Source: Halorussus salilacus
GTDB lineage: Archaea > Halobacteriota > Halobacteria > Halobacteriales > Haladaptataceae
Reading direction: 5' to 3'
Length of the DNA stretch: 64,000 nucleotides
Assembly (NCBI RefSeq): GCF_024138125.1
Contig: NZ_CP099995.1
Location: forward strand, 62,001 to 126,000
In this document: one piece after another, positions 8,414 through 16,290 of the stretch
Position numbering within the stretch: position 1 is the stretch's first letter
How the letters are laid out: every line of letters starts with the position of its first letter
Made by a program: the position numbers and the translations under genes
The notes under the pieces: generated by a model
The model's database searches: none
The model's input: only the letters and a program-made list of their open reading frames with translations
Told to the model about the DNA's origin: nothing

Positions 8414-10180
8414 CTACTGAGACGATTCCTTCGAGCTTCGGTTCACGAGACGAGCGACATACGCAGTAATGCGCTGAAAGACGCCCCTCTCTGTTTGCTC
8501 TTCATCATCCGGTTCGGCGGTCTCTCGTTGCTGATCGCCCTCTCTGTGTTCTTCAAGGACCTTCCGGAATGTCGGATCGGGCTCAGTCGGCAACTCGTAG
8601 TGGTCACCCCGTGCGAGTGCTTCTTTCCGGGCGCAGTCCTCCTTGCACGAGATCCGTTTTTCATTATTGCTATCTTCTTGCCAGCCAACCGTACCAAAGA
8701 GAGCATCGTACTCCTGACTGCCAACGAGAGCTTGTGAGGTGATGCCGACTGCAAGCGCTTGGAAACGAAGGGCCAAGAGTGATGCCACGAGCCCGTTGTT
8801 CGTGGCCACGGAGGCCGCCCGCTCATCACCTTCGCCATCATCTGCCAGCTCTTCACCGTCATCCAGACCTTGGACGTATCCCGCTCCACGGGCGGCATCT
8901 GGCTCTCTGTCGTGAATCACGCCCTCTTCCTCATCTCCGTGGAACCAGTGGCCAGTACACTCAAGACAGGGATGTCCTGGCCCCGTAGCGGAGATGAGCG
9001 ATCTAGACCCGATGTCGAGTTCATCCTTTTCGTCATTCGGGATGAGCTCGGTCCCTCCGTCAAGAACGGGAATGAGGTGAGCATGCGAAACCTCGTCAAG
9101 GAGGAATCGAACCCAGTGCGTGTCAGCGGCGTTGATGATGACATCGCAGTTGAGTAGTTGTGGAAGGCAAGCGTGCTCCTCGTCTTCCTCGACTACGCTT
9201 CCGTACTCTGCCTGTGCGGTGAATCGCGGGTTCGTCGCCGACCGCTCCGCGACTTTCTTTGCCACCTCGACTTTCGGCTTACCGACATCATCAGCTGTAG
9301 CGCCGTAAGACCGATTGAGGTTCGCACGTTCGAGGTAGTCGAAGTCGACGAAGACCGTTTCTTCAACGCCGAGACGCGCTAACTGTTCGGCGAGGAGCGA
9401 ACCGACGCCTCCGAGACCTACGACTCCAACGCGGAAGCCAGCAAGCGTCTGTTGACCGCGTTCCCCCCAGAGCTCTACCGTTGAATCCTGAGCTTCCGAG
9501 TCGATCGCTCCGCCCGTACCAGCCGGCCCAGCAGCATCCCTGATCGTTGGGAGCTTTTTGATTCGTTCACCTACAACTCGGACCGCTGTTGCGTGCGTGA
9601 ACTCACCTGTTTCCTCTCCGGTACGGCTTTCCCCTTCAGCCTTTGATGAGTTCGGGTAGACGAACTCATACGCCCGAACCGACCATTCGCGTTGGCCAGT
9701 CTCGGCGTTAGGACGATCTGTCACGATACCCGCTGCGAGCGGGACCTCCGAGCCGAGATTCAGACCGATGTCGTACAGTTCTTCTTTGTCAGCTATTTTG
9801 TCGGGACCAGACGGAGTCGCACCGCTTCCCGGATGGGTGTGGATGAAGATCAGACCCGCTCCTGGCACTTCTGCAGCCTCGTTGATTGCTCGCAGCGTAT
9901 AGTCTGGGTGGAACTTTAGCTGGCCGTCGAAGTAGACGTCTCCCGGCCCCGGTTCGACGACCTTCTGTAACAGGTACGTCGTCCTTTTGTCTCCCGTGCT
10001 CGGGGTGATGATTCCGATCGCTCCTCGCTCGGGTAAACCATGCAGATGGTGACCTTCTGGCGGCTTCAGGAATCCATCAAGTGTCTCCCATGTCTCTTCA
10101 CTGAGCGCAAACTGGAATTCTGCCGCCTGACTGGGTGGCGACTTCTCACCGACTGCACGGGCACGGTACGCTCCTGTCAT
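8414..10180 (-). CDS. JAMM protease fused to E1-like ThiF adenylyltransferase
   Basis: A 588-residue two-domain enzyme. N-terminal JAB/MPN metalloprotease: candidate catalytic Glu51 and the zinc motif HTHPGSGATPSGPD (His114, His116, Asp127). C-terminal E1/ThiF domain: nucleotide loop GLGGVG (255-260), the VDFDYLERANLNR segment with the Asp and Asn-Arg residues used in ATP binding (278-290), and Lys303. A CLEC pair (405-408) and a later CKEDC pair probably hold a structural zinc. Known prokaryotic relatives activate a ubiquitin-like protein by adenylating its C-terminus, while the JAMM domain trims or removes it. An acidic loop of about 40 residues follows the CLEC pair. The gene lies one base after the E2-like gene and 33 nt before the helicase. 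Which cysteine, if any, takes the thioester is not clear to me. Confidence 0.9.
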   Translation of the reverse strand: MTGAYRARAVGEKSPPSQAAEFQFALSEETWETLDGFLKPPEGHHLHGLPERGAIGIITPSTGDKRTTYLLQKVVEPGPGDVYFDGQLKFHPDYTLRAINEAAEVPGAGLIFIHTHPGSGATPSGPDKIADKEELYDIGLNLGSEVPLAAGIVTDRPNAETGQREWSVRAYEFVYPNSSKAEGESRTGEETGEFTHATAVRVVGERIKKLPTIRDAAGPAGTGGAIDSEAQDSTVELWGERGQQTLAGFRVGVVGLGGVGSLLAEQLARLGVEETVFVDFDYLERANLNRSYGATADDVGKPKVEVAKKVAERSATNPRFTAQAEYGSVVEEDEEHACLPQLLNCDVIINAADTHWVRFLLDEVSHAHLIPVLDGGTELIPNDEKDELDIGSRSLISATGPGHPCLECTGHWFHGDEEEGVIHDREPDAARGAGYVQGLDDGEELADDGEGDERAASVATNNGLVASLLALRFQALAVGITSQALVGSQEYDALFGTVGWQEDSNNEKRISCKEDCARKEALARGDHYELPTEPDPTFRKVLEEHREGDQQRETAEPDDEEQTERGVFQRITAYVARLVNRSSKESSQ

Positions 10181-10181
10181 G

Positions 10182-10673
10182 CTATCCCGTTTCGAAGCCT
10201 GCGTCGATCACTTCGATTGCACGCACAGCGTGCTCCGGTTTTTCTGGCTTAAAATTCAGGTGTGACCACCGCAGGCTGAAGGTGATTCCCTGATCGACTC
10301 CCAAGTCGTTCTGAAGATACTTGTCTTGGTCACGACGGGCCGGATTGTTGTCTTCCCATCCCTCTCGATCGGCACGTTCGACTGGCGGGACAGTCACAAC
10401 CCAGTGAGGATCGCTGTTGACGAAATTCTCAGGGAGGAAAATGTACACCTCCGCTTGCTCTGGTGTGTAGGGGTGTTGATACACAGTGAAGTCGAACTCA
10501 CCAAGCCAGACTGCGATTTCCCCGTCGTGTCTTCCAACCGGGATTGCTGGTGTGTGTCTTTCTCGGAGGGCCGAAAGCGCCTTCTGAAACGAAGGTTTCA
10601 GATTCTCTTCTGCAAGCCTGGCTGGTGGGGAAGGCCCATCCATCTCGCCCGTCGACGTTTCGCCTTCACTCAC
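10182..10673 (-). CDS. E2/UBC-fold-like protein without cysteine (Prok-E2_E-like)
   Basis: A 163-residue protein between the ubiquitin-like and JAMM/E1 genes. The segment VYIFLPENF followed by a Pro-rich VTVPP and then FSLRWSH...PEHAVRAIEVI resembles the prokaryotic E2 family found with multi-ubiquitin operons (Prok-E2_E, from memory). It has no cysteine at all, so it cannot form an E2 thioester in the usual way; it may be a scaffold, or histidines (in RWSH or DPHW) may have another role. The start ATG overlaps the stop of the ubiquitin-like gene by 4 nt (ATGA), and the next gene begins one base after its stop, so the three genes are tightly coupled. The family assignment is moderately sure; the missing cysteine is read directly. 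Confidence 0.72.
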   Translation of the reverse strand: MSEGETSTGEMDGPSPPARLAEENLKPSFQKALSALRERHTPAIPVGRHDGEIAVWLGEFDFTVYQHPYTPEQAEVYIFLPENFVNSDPHWVVTVPPVERADREGWEDNNPARRDQDKYLQNDLGVDQGITFSLRWSHLNFKPEKPEHAVRAIEVIDAGFETG

Positions 10674-10942
10674 GACCGACCGCTCCCCTTCGGGACAATT
10701 CGGAAGAACTTCCGATTCTCGTCACTGAGGTTGACGGTGTCGGAGTCCTCGAACTGAGTGTCTTTGGGCTTGTTCTTTCCTTCCAGAGCGTAGAGCCACT
10801 TCTGGTCGGTCTTATCCTCGTCTGTTCCTGCGTCGATCATAATCGTCTCTGCGGTCTGAACGGGGTCGTCGAACCGAATCGTCGTATTCCCGATGTGGAT
10901 CGGGTACGTCCGGTTCTCCTCCCCTTGGTTTTCAGCTCCCAT
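10670..10942 (-). CDS. Ubiquitin-like modifier (multiubiquitin-domain family)
   Basis: A 90-residue beta-grasp candidate starting at ATG 10942, which lies 22 nt from the promoter element and so is probably leaderless; the longer frame upstream runs through the TATA box and is unlikely. The pattern YPIHIGNTTIRFDDP, then TAETIMIDAG, then WLYALEG, then DTVNLSDENRKFFRI follows the multiubiquitin domain (one copy here). The C-terminus is ...PKGSGRS, without the usual Gly-Gly. It could be used after trimming by the JAMM domain, for instance after GSG, but this is inference. It is the first gene of a four-gene operon with E2-like, JAMM/E1 and helicase genes. It is presumably the protein tag of this system. 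Confidence 0.8.
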   Translation of the reverse strand: MGAENQGEENRTYPIHIGNTTIRFDDPVQTAETIMIDAGTDEDKTDQKWLYALEGKNKPKDTQFEDSDTVNLSDENRKFFRIVPKGSGRS

Positions 10943-10963
10943 ACCACTACATCTATTCTGCGA

Positions 10964-10988
10964 TGACTTATACCTTGCCACTAGCAAC
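10964..10988 (-). promoter_or_regulatory. Promoter of the ubiquitin-like conjugation operon
   Basis: On the minus strand it reads GTTGCTAGT, six variable bases, GTATAAG, then TCA, ending 22 nt before the ATG at 10942. It is the twin of the element at 5744-5768. The TATA position (about 10967-10974) predicts transcription starting at or next to the ATG. Confidence 0.72.
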
Positions 10989-11182
10989 ATTCGAAACACG
11001 CTAAATTAGAAATTACATCTCTACGTTGGGGGATGCTATGGTGTAGATCAATCGAATTTGACTCCCCAGTGTACGAAATCCGCCAGCTCGAGGGCCAAAC
11101 GACAATCTATGGAGTGCATTCAGCAATGTTGAGTTCCACGAGAAGGTCACATCGCGTCCGCCGATCTACACAAGCTTCCTGG

Positions 11183-12048
11183 TTACCGCTTCAGAAGGCT
11201 ACGAGCGCGTGAGAGGAATCCTTCTCGCGGATCGCCGGTAGTCGTCTCCCCAAGCCAGTCGAAGAACTCGTCCGGCGTCTTAATGATCAAATCGAGCCCC
11301 CGCTTTTCAATTCGAACCGTCATCGGAGGGTCGCGCTTGTACTCGTGGAGTTCGAAGTTCATCGACTCTGGGAAGGTCACCTGTAGAGTATCGCTGTCTT
11401 TAGCAATTTCGACGTCCTCTCGGTCGATGAGGTTTCGCCAGCGCTCTCTGCCAGTGTCATAAGCTTGCTCAGCCGGTTCGGTTGGGAAGTAGTCTGGCAG
11501 TGGACGGTCGGCATGCTCATAGAGGCCCTGCATGGCCGCCCTCACTTCCCGAAGTGCGTCAGAGTCAGTTCCCAGCTCGAGATCGCGGTTGAGATACTCG
11601 TACCCAAACCACTGGAAAATCGGGTTCTCCGTGTCGATTAGACGGTTTACTTCAGCTTCCCCCTGATGTGAGGTCATGAAATTCACGTCGAATCGGAGGA
11701 TCTTAGCACGGTTACGGAACCACTCTCCAGGGCGCTTATCGTTCGAGATGAAGGCGAACATCGGATAGGCCGTTTCGCCGGTCCATCCACTCCAATAGTT
11801 TCGAAGCGTATCCAGCGAGTTCACCTTCTGCTTGGTGATGTCGTCGACGACGACGGGGAACGACGTGTGTGCTGAACGCAGATTCCGGACTTTTCGCTTC
11901 CCAATTTCGTCTGCGTCGACGGGTGCTTCGACACGGTTTCCACTGATCAGAGACAGGGCAAATCGACAGAATGTCCCTTTTCCTCCATTTGACTCGCCAA
12001 AGACGTAGAGGTACGGGAGCGCCTTGTCGAGGTTAATCCCGTGCTCAT
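11183..12048 (-). pseudogene. C-terminal part of a P-loop ATPase, cut by an insertion sequence
   Basis: About 288 codons of an ATPase whose N-terminus has been lost. Visible: a Walker A-like GESNGGKGTF soon after the junction, a Walker B-like FPVVVDDI, and a FAFISNDKRP segment that could carry a sensor residue. I cannot name the family; it may be a helicase-like or PLD-associated ATPase of haloarchaeal plasmids. At 12049 the sequence changes to the end of an IS6-type element, and the reading frame continues into the transposase remnant, making an artificial fused frame of 438 codons up to 12499. No matching N-terminal half is visible beyond the insertion, so a deletion must have followed. It is unlikely to be functional unless the fused frame is expressed. 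Confidence 0.65.
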
Positions 12049-12708
12049 GGTAGTATTCAGATACGCTGATTCCATACGAAGGCGAACGCTTGAAGCCACT
12101 TTCGACGGTATCTGCTTCGGCGTGACTGAAACAGTTCGAGAACTGGTTAGTTCGTCGTTTTACTTCTCGGAAGACACGTTCGACGCTATTCCGATTCCCA
12201 TGGTGTTCATACTGTAATCGGAAACCGTGTCGAGCAAGTGCCGCCTGCAAGCACGGCGCAGAATCGACGAGAAAGAGCGCGTCATCGACGAGATGTTTCT
12301 CACAGAGTTCGGTAAGGAACATCTCGGTAATCACTTGATTTCTCGTCGGAGCGAGCTTCATGTGCAGCAGGCGGTTCGTGTTGGGACCGGCCGCAGCGTA
12401 CAGCCAGAACCGGTCGTCGTTCAGCTGGATCACGATCTCGTCAACCGCGACGTGATCCGGGTCTGCGCCATTAAGCGGCTGGAGTTCTGCCTTCTGCACC
12501 CCGTATGACCGGTTGTTCGATAGCGATTGACACCCAACCTCTCAAGAATAGAGACAATCTCCGAATGTGAGGGTCCTGCCAGATGGAGTCGGATACCGAG
12601 TTTCATCGCAGGCTCGGGTATCGCCTCCCGCTCCACAAACTCTAACTCGAAAGAGTCACTACCTCCGTTGAGGCGGGCGACATCGTTGAGGACATGGAGC
12701 GAATTCAC
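12049..12708 (-). pseudogene. IS6-type transposase remnant (frameshifted)
   Basis: Compared with the intact transposase at 35865-36500, this copy aligns over its whole length but in two or three frames: an N-terminal part (about 12510-12708, containing FELEFVEREAIPEPAMKL) and a DDE part (about 12130-12499) with VAVDEIVI, FLVDSAP and NSVERVF, that is, all three catalytic acidic residues. The last codons are shifted again, so WLQAFAF is read in another frame. The element's end at 12049 (GGTAGTATTCAGATAC) resembles the intact inverted repeat; the opposite end is not recognisable. The insertion split the neighbouring ATPase gene. Confidence 0.75.
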
Positions 12709-12850
12709 GAATCACTCCACCCGGTTCACGCGGCTTCGACCCCCTTACGATGGGGTATGCCTCCAGGATGATCGAGTGCGACGTTAACGTTTCCGACCAG
12801 CGGTGCTGGGAGGTGATCGGCGACTGTTCGTCAAGGAGGTCACCACCGTC

Positions 12851-13291
12851 ATGGAGAACTTCTCCAGGGCGATCGGAAACTGCACGAGATGCGGGAAACG
12901 ATTCGACGTGCCGATCGTCGATGGCGAACTGGCCGTCCTGTATCCCATCGTCAGAGGCGAACCGAACGGGTTGGACGAGGGTGCGACCACCAAGGTCGAG
13001 TTCCCGAATCCTACCGACTCCGAGATGTTGACGATGATATTCCTGTCGGTTACCCCACTTGATCCCAAAGAGACGACTGCCAAAGGATACGTCCCACCTG
13101 AGTCGGCCACAACCTGGCTGAGCGCGGGCGAGACGACGATCCAAACCTTCGATCTCTCTAGCGAGGTCGTCTACGATACCGACTACGTCGTACACCGGTT
13201 CGTCATCGGGAACCTCTGGCCGTACATGGGAGTTGGCATGTTGCGAGCAGGTAGCGAGCCCGGGCTCAAGCCCTCGCGCGTCCTCGGCTAA
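12851..13291 (+). CDS. Unknown small protein with a single CxxC
   Basis: A 146-residue frame. The ATG at 12851 is preceded by AAGGAGG about 10 nt upstream, a good ribosome binding site, which favours it over an earlier in-frame start. The N-terminus has CTRCGKRF, half of a zinc ribbon, followed by beta-strand-like segments (ELAVLYPIV, MIFLSVTPL, YDTDYVVHRFVIG). I do not recognise the family. A long frame on the other strand (12659-13477) overlaps it; the plus-strand frame is preferred because of the binding site and its residue make-up. It ends 270 bp before the sugar isomerase gene and could be the first gene of the small-molecule cluster. Confidence 0.5.
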   Translation: MENFSRAIGNCTRCGKRFDVPIVDGELAVLYPIVRGEPNGLDEGATTKVEFPNPTDSEMLTMIFLSVTPLDPKETTAKGYVPPESATTWLSAGETTIQTFDLSSEVVYDTDYVVHRFVIGNLWPYMGVGMLRAGSEPGLKPSRVLG

Positions 13292-13561
13292 ACCATACCT
13301 CGTGGGTACGTGTCGAGCCCTTCTTGGAGAGCCGGAGTTACCAGGACCAGCTAGGACTGTCTTACCGGTGGTGGAGTACCGCCGCGTAGTGTGGATTTCC
13401 TTCACGTTTCCGTAGAAACCGACGACACCGACGTTCGAATCGAGAAGTCTCTCGTGCTGTTGCATATCCAGATGCACGTAAGATTATTAATTGAGATAGA
13501 AACGCCCCAACAACGATATCGAATGTGATAAACATAATGGATTACTCGAAATAAACTGAAT

Positions 13562-14365
13562 ATGAATATTGGTGTAATCTCGGGAGAGGTCGGTGACACC
13601 GACGAAGTCCTCGATTTTTGGCGTCAAACGGACATCGACCACGTGGAAGTGCGAATGGTCGATGGAGACAACGTCGCAAACCTCTCTCTAGAGACTGTCG
13701 AAGTAGTAGCGAATCGGTTCGACGAGATAGGTATCGACGTCCCGTGCGTTGCGAGTCCGATTCTGAAAACGTCGCTCGTTGGTGGTGACGACAACCCATC
13801 CGAGTACGTCAACTACGACGCCAAGTTTGGCGTCTCCGAACAGAGGGAACTCGCCGACGACATCGGCGAGAAGGCAAACCTTCTCGGCGCCGACTACGTA
13901 CGAATCTTTTCGGGGTGGAACGAAGATTGCGACTGGGAAGAGACGTTACCCCCTCTGCTGGAGTCGGTCTCGTCAATCCTATCCGAATACGGAATACAGC
14001 CGCTCCTCGAACTAGATCACATGTGTAACGTGACGACTTACGAGCAATTCGAACGAATAAGCGACCGCGTGTCAGGAGACGTCGGTGTTCTCTTCGATCC
14101 TGGGAACTACGTTCTCTCCGGTCGGGATGACGTACTCGCAGAACTCGACCGAATCGGCGATGGCGTAACCCACGTCCATGTCAAGGACGTCGCTGACGGG
14201 GAATGCGTACCGCTCGGCGAGGGTGATATACCGTATGCGGAACTCCTTCGACGAATGACCGAGTACGGTATCGAGTCTCTTTCACTAGAAGCACTGAACG
14301 TCGACGTAGAGATGAAATCGGAAGTCCGGAAACTACTGGAACTACTCCCGGATACTGCGCAATAA
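13562..14365 (+). CDS. Sugar-phosphate isomerase/epimerase-like TIM barrel
   Basis: A 267-residue protein of the xylose-isomerase-like TIM barrel family (AP endonuclease 2 superfamily). Metal-binding strand ends are visible: LLELDH near residue 144, VGVLFDPGNY, THVHVKDV, and SLEA near the C-terminus, giving the expected Glu/Asp/His/Glu set. Members isomerise or epimerise sugars, inositols and keto-acids; the substrate here is unknown. The 3' end overlaps the 3' end of the oppositely oriented oxidoreductase gene by 24 nt. TIM-barrel isomerases and Gfo/Idh enzymes often act in the same inositol or sugar pathway, so the convergent pair probably works together. Confidence 0.83.
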   Translation: MNIGVISGEVGDTDEVLDFWRQTDIDHVEVRMVDGDNVANLSLETVEVVANRFDEIGIDVPCVASPILKTSLVGGDDNPSEYVNYDAKFGVSEQRELADDIGEKANLLGADYVRIFSGWNEDCDWEETLPPLLESVSSILSEYGIQPLLELDHMCNVTTYEQFERISDRVSGDVGVLFDPGNYVLSGRDDVLAELDRIGDGVTHVHVKDVADGECVPLGEGDIPYAELLRRMTEYGIESLSLEALNVDVEMKSEVRKLLELLPDTAQ

Positions 14366-15367
14366 CCGGAGGACATCGAGACCCTTTTCGACCGATATTT
14401 CTTGGCGCCCTCCCATCGTCTCCTTGTCTGCGATAATGCGATGCAGATGACGACTGAGGCTGTCGTCATAAATGACCCATTCTCGACGCTCGCCTGCCGA
14501 TTCGACCGTGACTCTTCCTTTGGGCCGTTCCATTCCAGGTATCGGTTCAAACTCACCGGTTATTGTAACCTCGTCGTCGGTAATCTCCGCTACGCGAAGC
14601 CGATCCTCCGATGTGGGGTTGATGAATGAACCGTCCGAGAGCAATCCGTTCGTGGATGTGTAGAGATGTGCGTCAATCTCACCCGAGGATAGGTTCGCCT
14701 GTGCAAACCCTTGCGTCGGTCTGTCCATAGCCGAAATCTGAAACGATGATTCCATAGAGTTCTCGACCTCCCATTGTAATGGATCAATACCTGTGAGCTG
14801 GGATAGTATCGCTATGATGTGGGGGCCTTCGTACCCCCAAACTCCCCAATATCGATCGACATATCGGCCCGATAGATTGTCGATGTATCTGTTTTTGCAA
14901 AACGATATGGAGATGTCCGGAGACGAAACATCGTATATGTCACAAAGTTCGATAATCTTTTCTACGATTTTCGATGACCGATAACTTTCATTCACGTAGA
15001 CGTTGTGTGAGTGGGCCTCCACTAGTCTCTCGATCTGTTCTATGACATTGGGAATACAGATAGGTTTCTCGACTATAATGGGCTTCGATGGAAATGTCTG
15101 GCTAACTTTCTCAAAAACTATGTGGTGGAGATCGGTAGGGACGGCAATATCGATAACATCGAAATTAGCGTCGGATGCGGCTTCGATCTCTTCGTACATA
15201 GGTATCCCTTCTGGAGTTTTTTTTGACTCTTTCTCAACCACCGCTCCCACCTCGACTCCGTCGGGATAACAATTATGGTGCATCCGTCCAGCAGCTCCGT
15301 ACCCGATGAGGAGTACTCGTTGGTCCTTTGCGACACTTGATTGGGCCTGCGAATGAGTAGAAAACAT
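14342..15367 (-). CDS. Gfo/Idh/MocA family NAD(P)-dependent oxidoreductase
   Basis: A 341-residue protein counted from the ATG at 15367; a GTG at 15385 would add six residues, but the TATA box at about 15391-15405 places transcription start near 15367. N-terminal Rossmann fold: VLLIGYGAAGRMHH. Then VEKPI, the conserved Glu-Lys-Pro motif that holds the cofactor and catalytic lysine. The second half is the alpha/beta substrate domain, with YEGPHIIAIL matching the catalytic His region. It oxidises or reduces a hydroxyl of a sugar or cyclitol; the substrate is unknown. It is convergent with the isomerase gene. Codon use is somewhat more AT-rich than in its neighbours. Confidence 0.88.
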   Translation of the reverse strand: MFSTHSQAQSSVAKDQRVLLIGYGAAGRMHHNCYPDGVEVGAVVEKESKKTPEGIPMYEEIEAASDANFDVIDIAVPTDLHHIVFEKVSQTFPSKPIIVEKPICIPNVIEQIERLVEAHSHNVYVNESYRSSKIVEKIIELCDIYDVSSPDISISFCKNRYIDNLSGRYVDRYWGVWGYEGPHIIAILSQLTGIDPLQWEVENSMESSFQISAMDRPTQGFAQANLSSGEIDAHLYTSTNGLLSDGSFINPTSEDRLRVAEITDDEVTITGEFEPIPGMERPKGRVTVESAGERREWVIYDDSLSRHLHRIIADKETMGGRQEISVEKGLDVLRLLRSIRE

Positions 15368-15611
15368 CGTACCTGATACAGTCACGAATTTTATATTTAT
15401 ATTATATAAATTTAGCGCTTTTATTCTATGGGTGTTATGGGCTTGAATCTACCCAGTAAACGGTGCTATGATAGTAACGAGCAAGGTAACAGAATGGGTA
15501 GAGTCGCCCCGGTAGTGCTTCGTTAACAATCCCGTACCAAACATGATTTGAAAGCACTCAACCGACTCATCACTTCGGAGTTGTACTTTTAGGGATGCTG
15601 TCGGACCAAAT

Positions 15612-16240
15612 GGTCGTGTTAAGTTTGGCATTGATTGTGCCAGACAGCGAAGGCTTGGAGCCACGATTCAGCAGTTTGTAACTCGGCGTTGCGGAATGCA
15701 TTCGCAAACGAAGAGGTTCGTCGTTTTATCTCACGAAAAACACGTTCGGCGCTATTCCGATTTCCGTGGCGTTCATACTGAAATCGGAGGCTGAGGCGGG
15801 TGAGCGCAGTGTGCAGATGGTGAGCTCCATCGACCAGAAACGTGGCGTGCTCGACCTGGTGTTTGTCGCGGAGTTCTCTGAGAAACAGCAGCGTGAGTTG
15901 GGTCGTCCGAGTCTGAAACACCATTGACCCGAATCACGGTTTCGTCCACCGCGATCTGATTCGGGCTCGCATCGCTGGTCGGCTGTAGTCCGGCTTTCTG
16001 CACCCAGTTGTGAACGGCTGTGCGACTTCGTTCGACACCCTGTCTTTCAAGCTCCGCAACTGTATTCGAGAGTGAAACTCCCATCAGATGGAGACGAATA
16101 CCCTCTTTAATCGCCCATTCGGGTGTCCGCTTGCGCTCCACAAACTCCAAGTCAATCCACTCGCTAGCACTACTGAGGCGGTCGGTTCTGGTCATAGAGC
16201 AACCGAACCACAACCGCCTCATCCTTAACTGAACACGACC
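15612..16240 (-). mobile_element. IS6-type insertion sequence remnant
   Basis: A 629-bp element with related ends GGTCGTGTTAAG (left) and CTGAACACGACC (right). The transposase is broken: an N-terminal part (about 15930-16194, with IDLEFVERKRTPEW and QIAVDETVI) and a C-terminal part (15619-15924, with ATFLVDGAHH and NSAERVFREIKRR) lie in different frames, and about 20 residues between the first and second catalytic Asp are missing. No target duplication is seen. It lies between the oxidoreductase and shikimate dehydrogenase genes and is inactive. Confidence 0.82.
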
Positions 16241-16290
16241 GTATCGGTCCAAGAAAAATTTTATTACAATTCCGTATCCTTCGTCAATCA

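Noticed and set aside
12659-13477. Long minus-strand frame of 272 codons
   Set aside because: Its composition is Arg/Pro/His-rich like a shadow, and the plus-strand frame at 12851 has a clear ribosome binding site and better protein-like composition.
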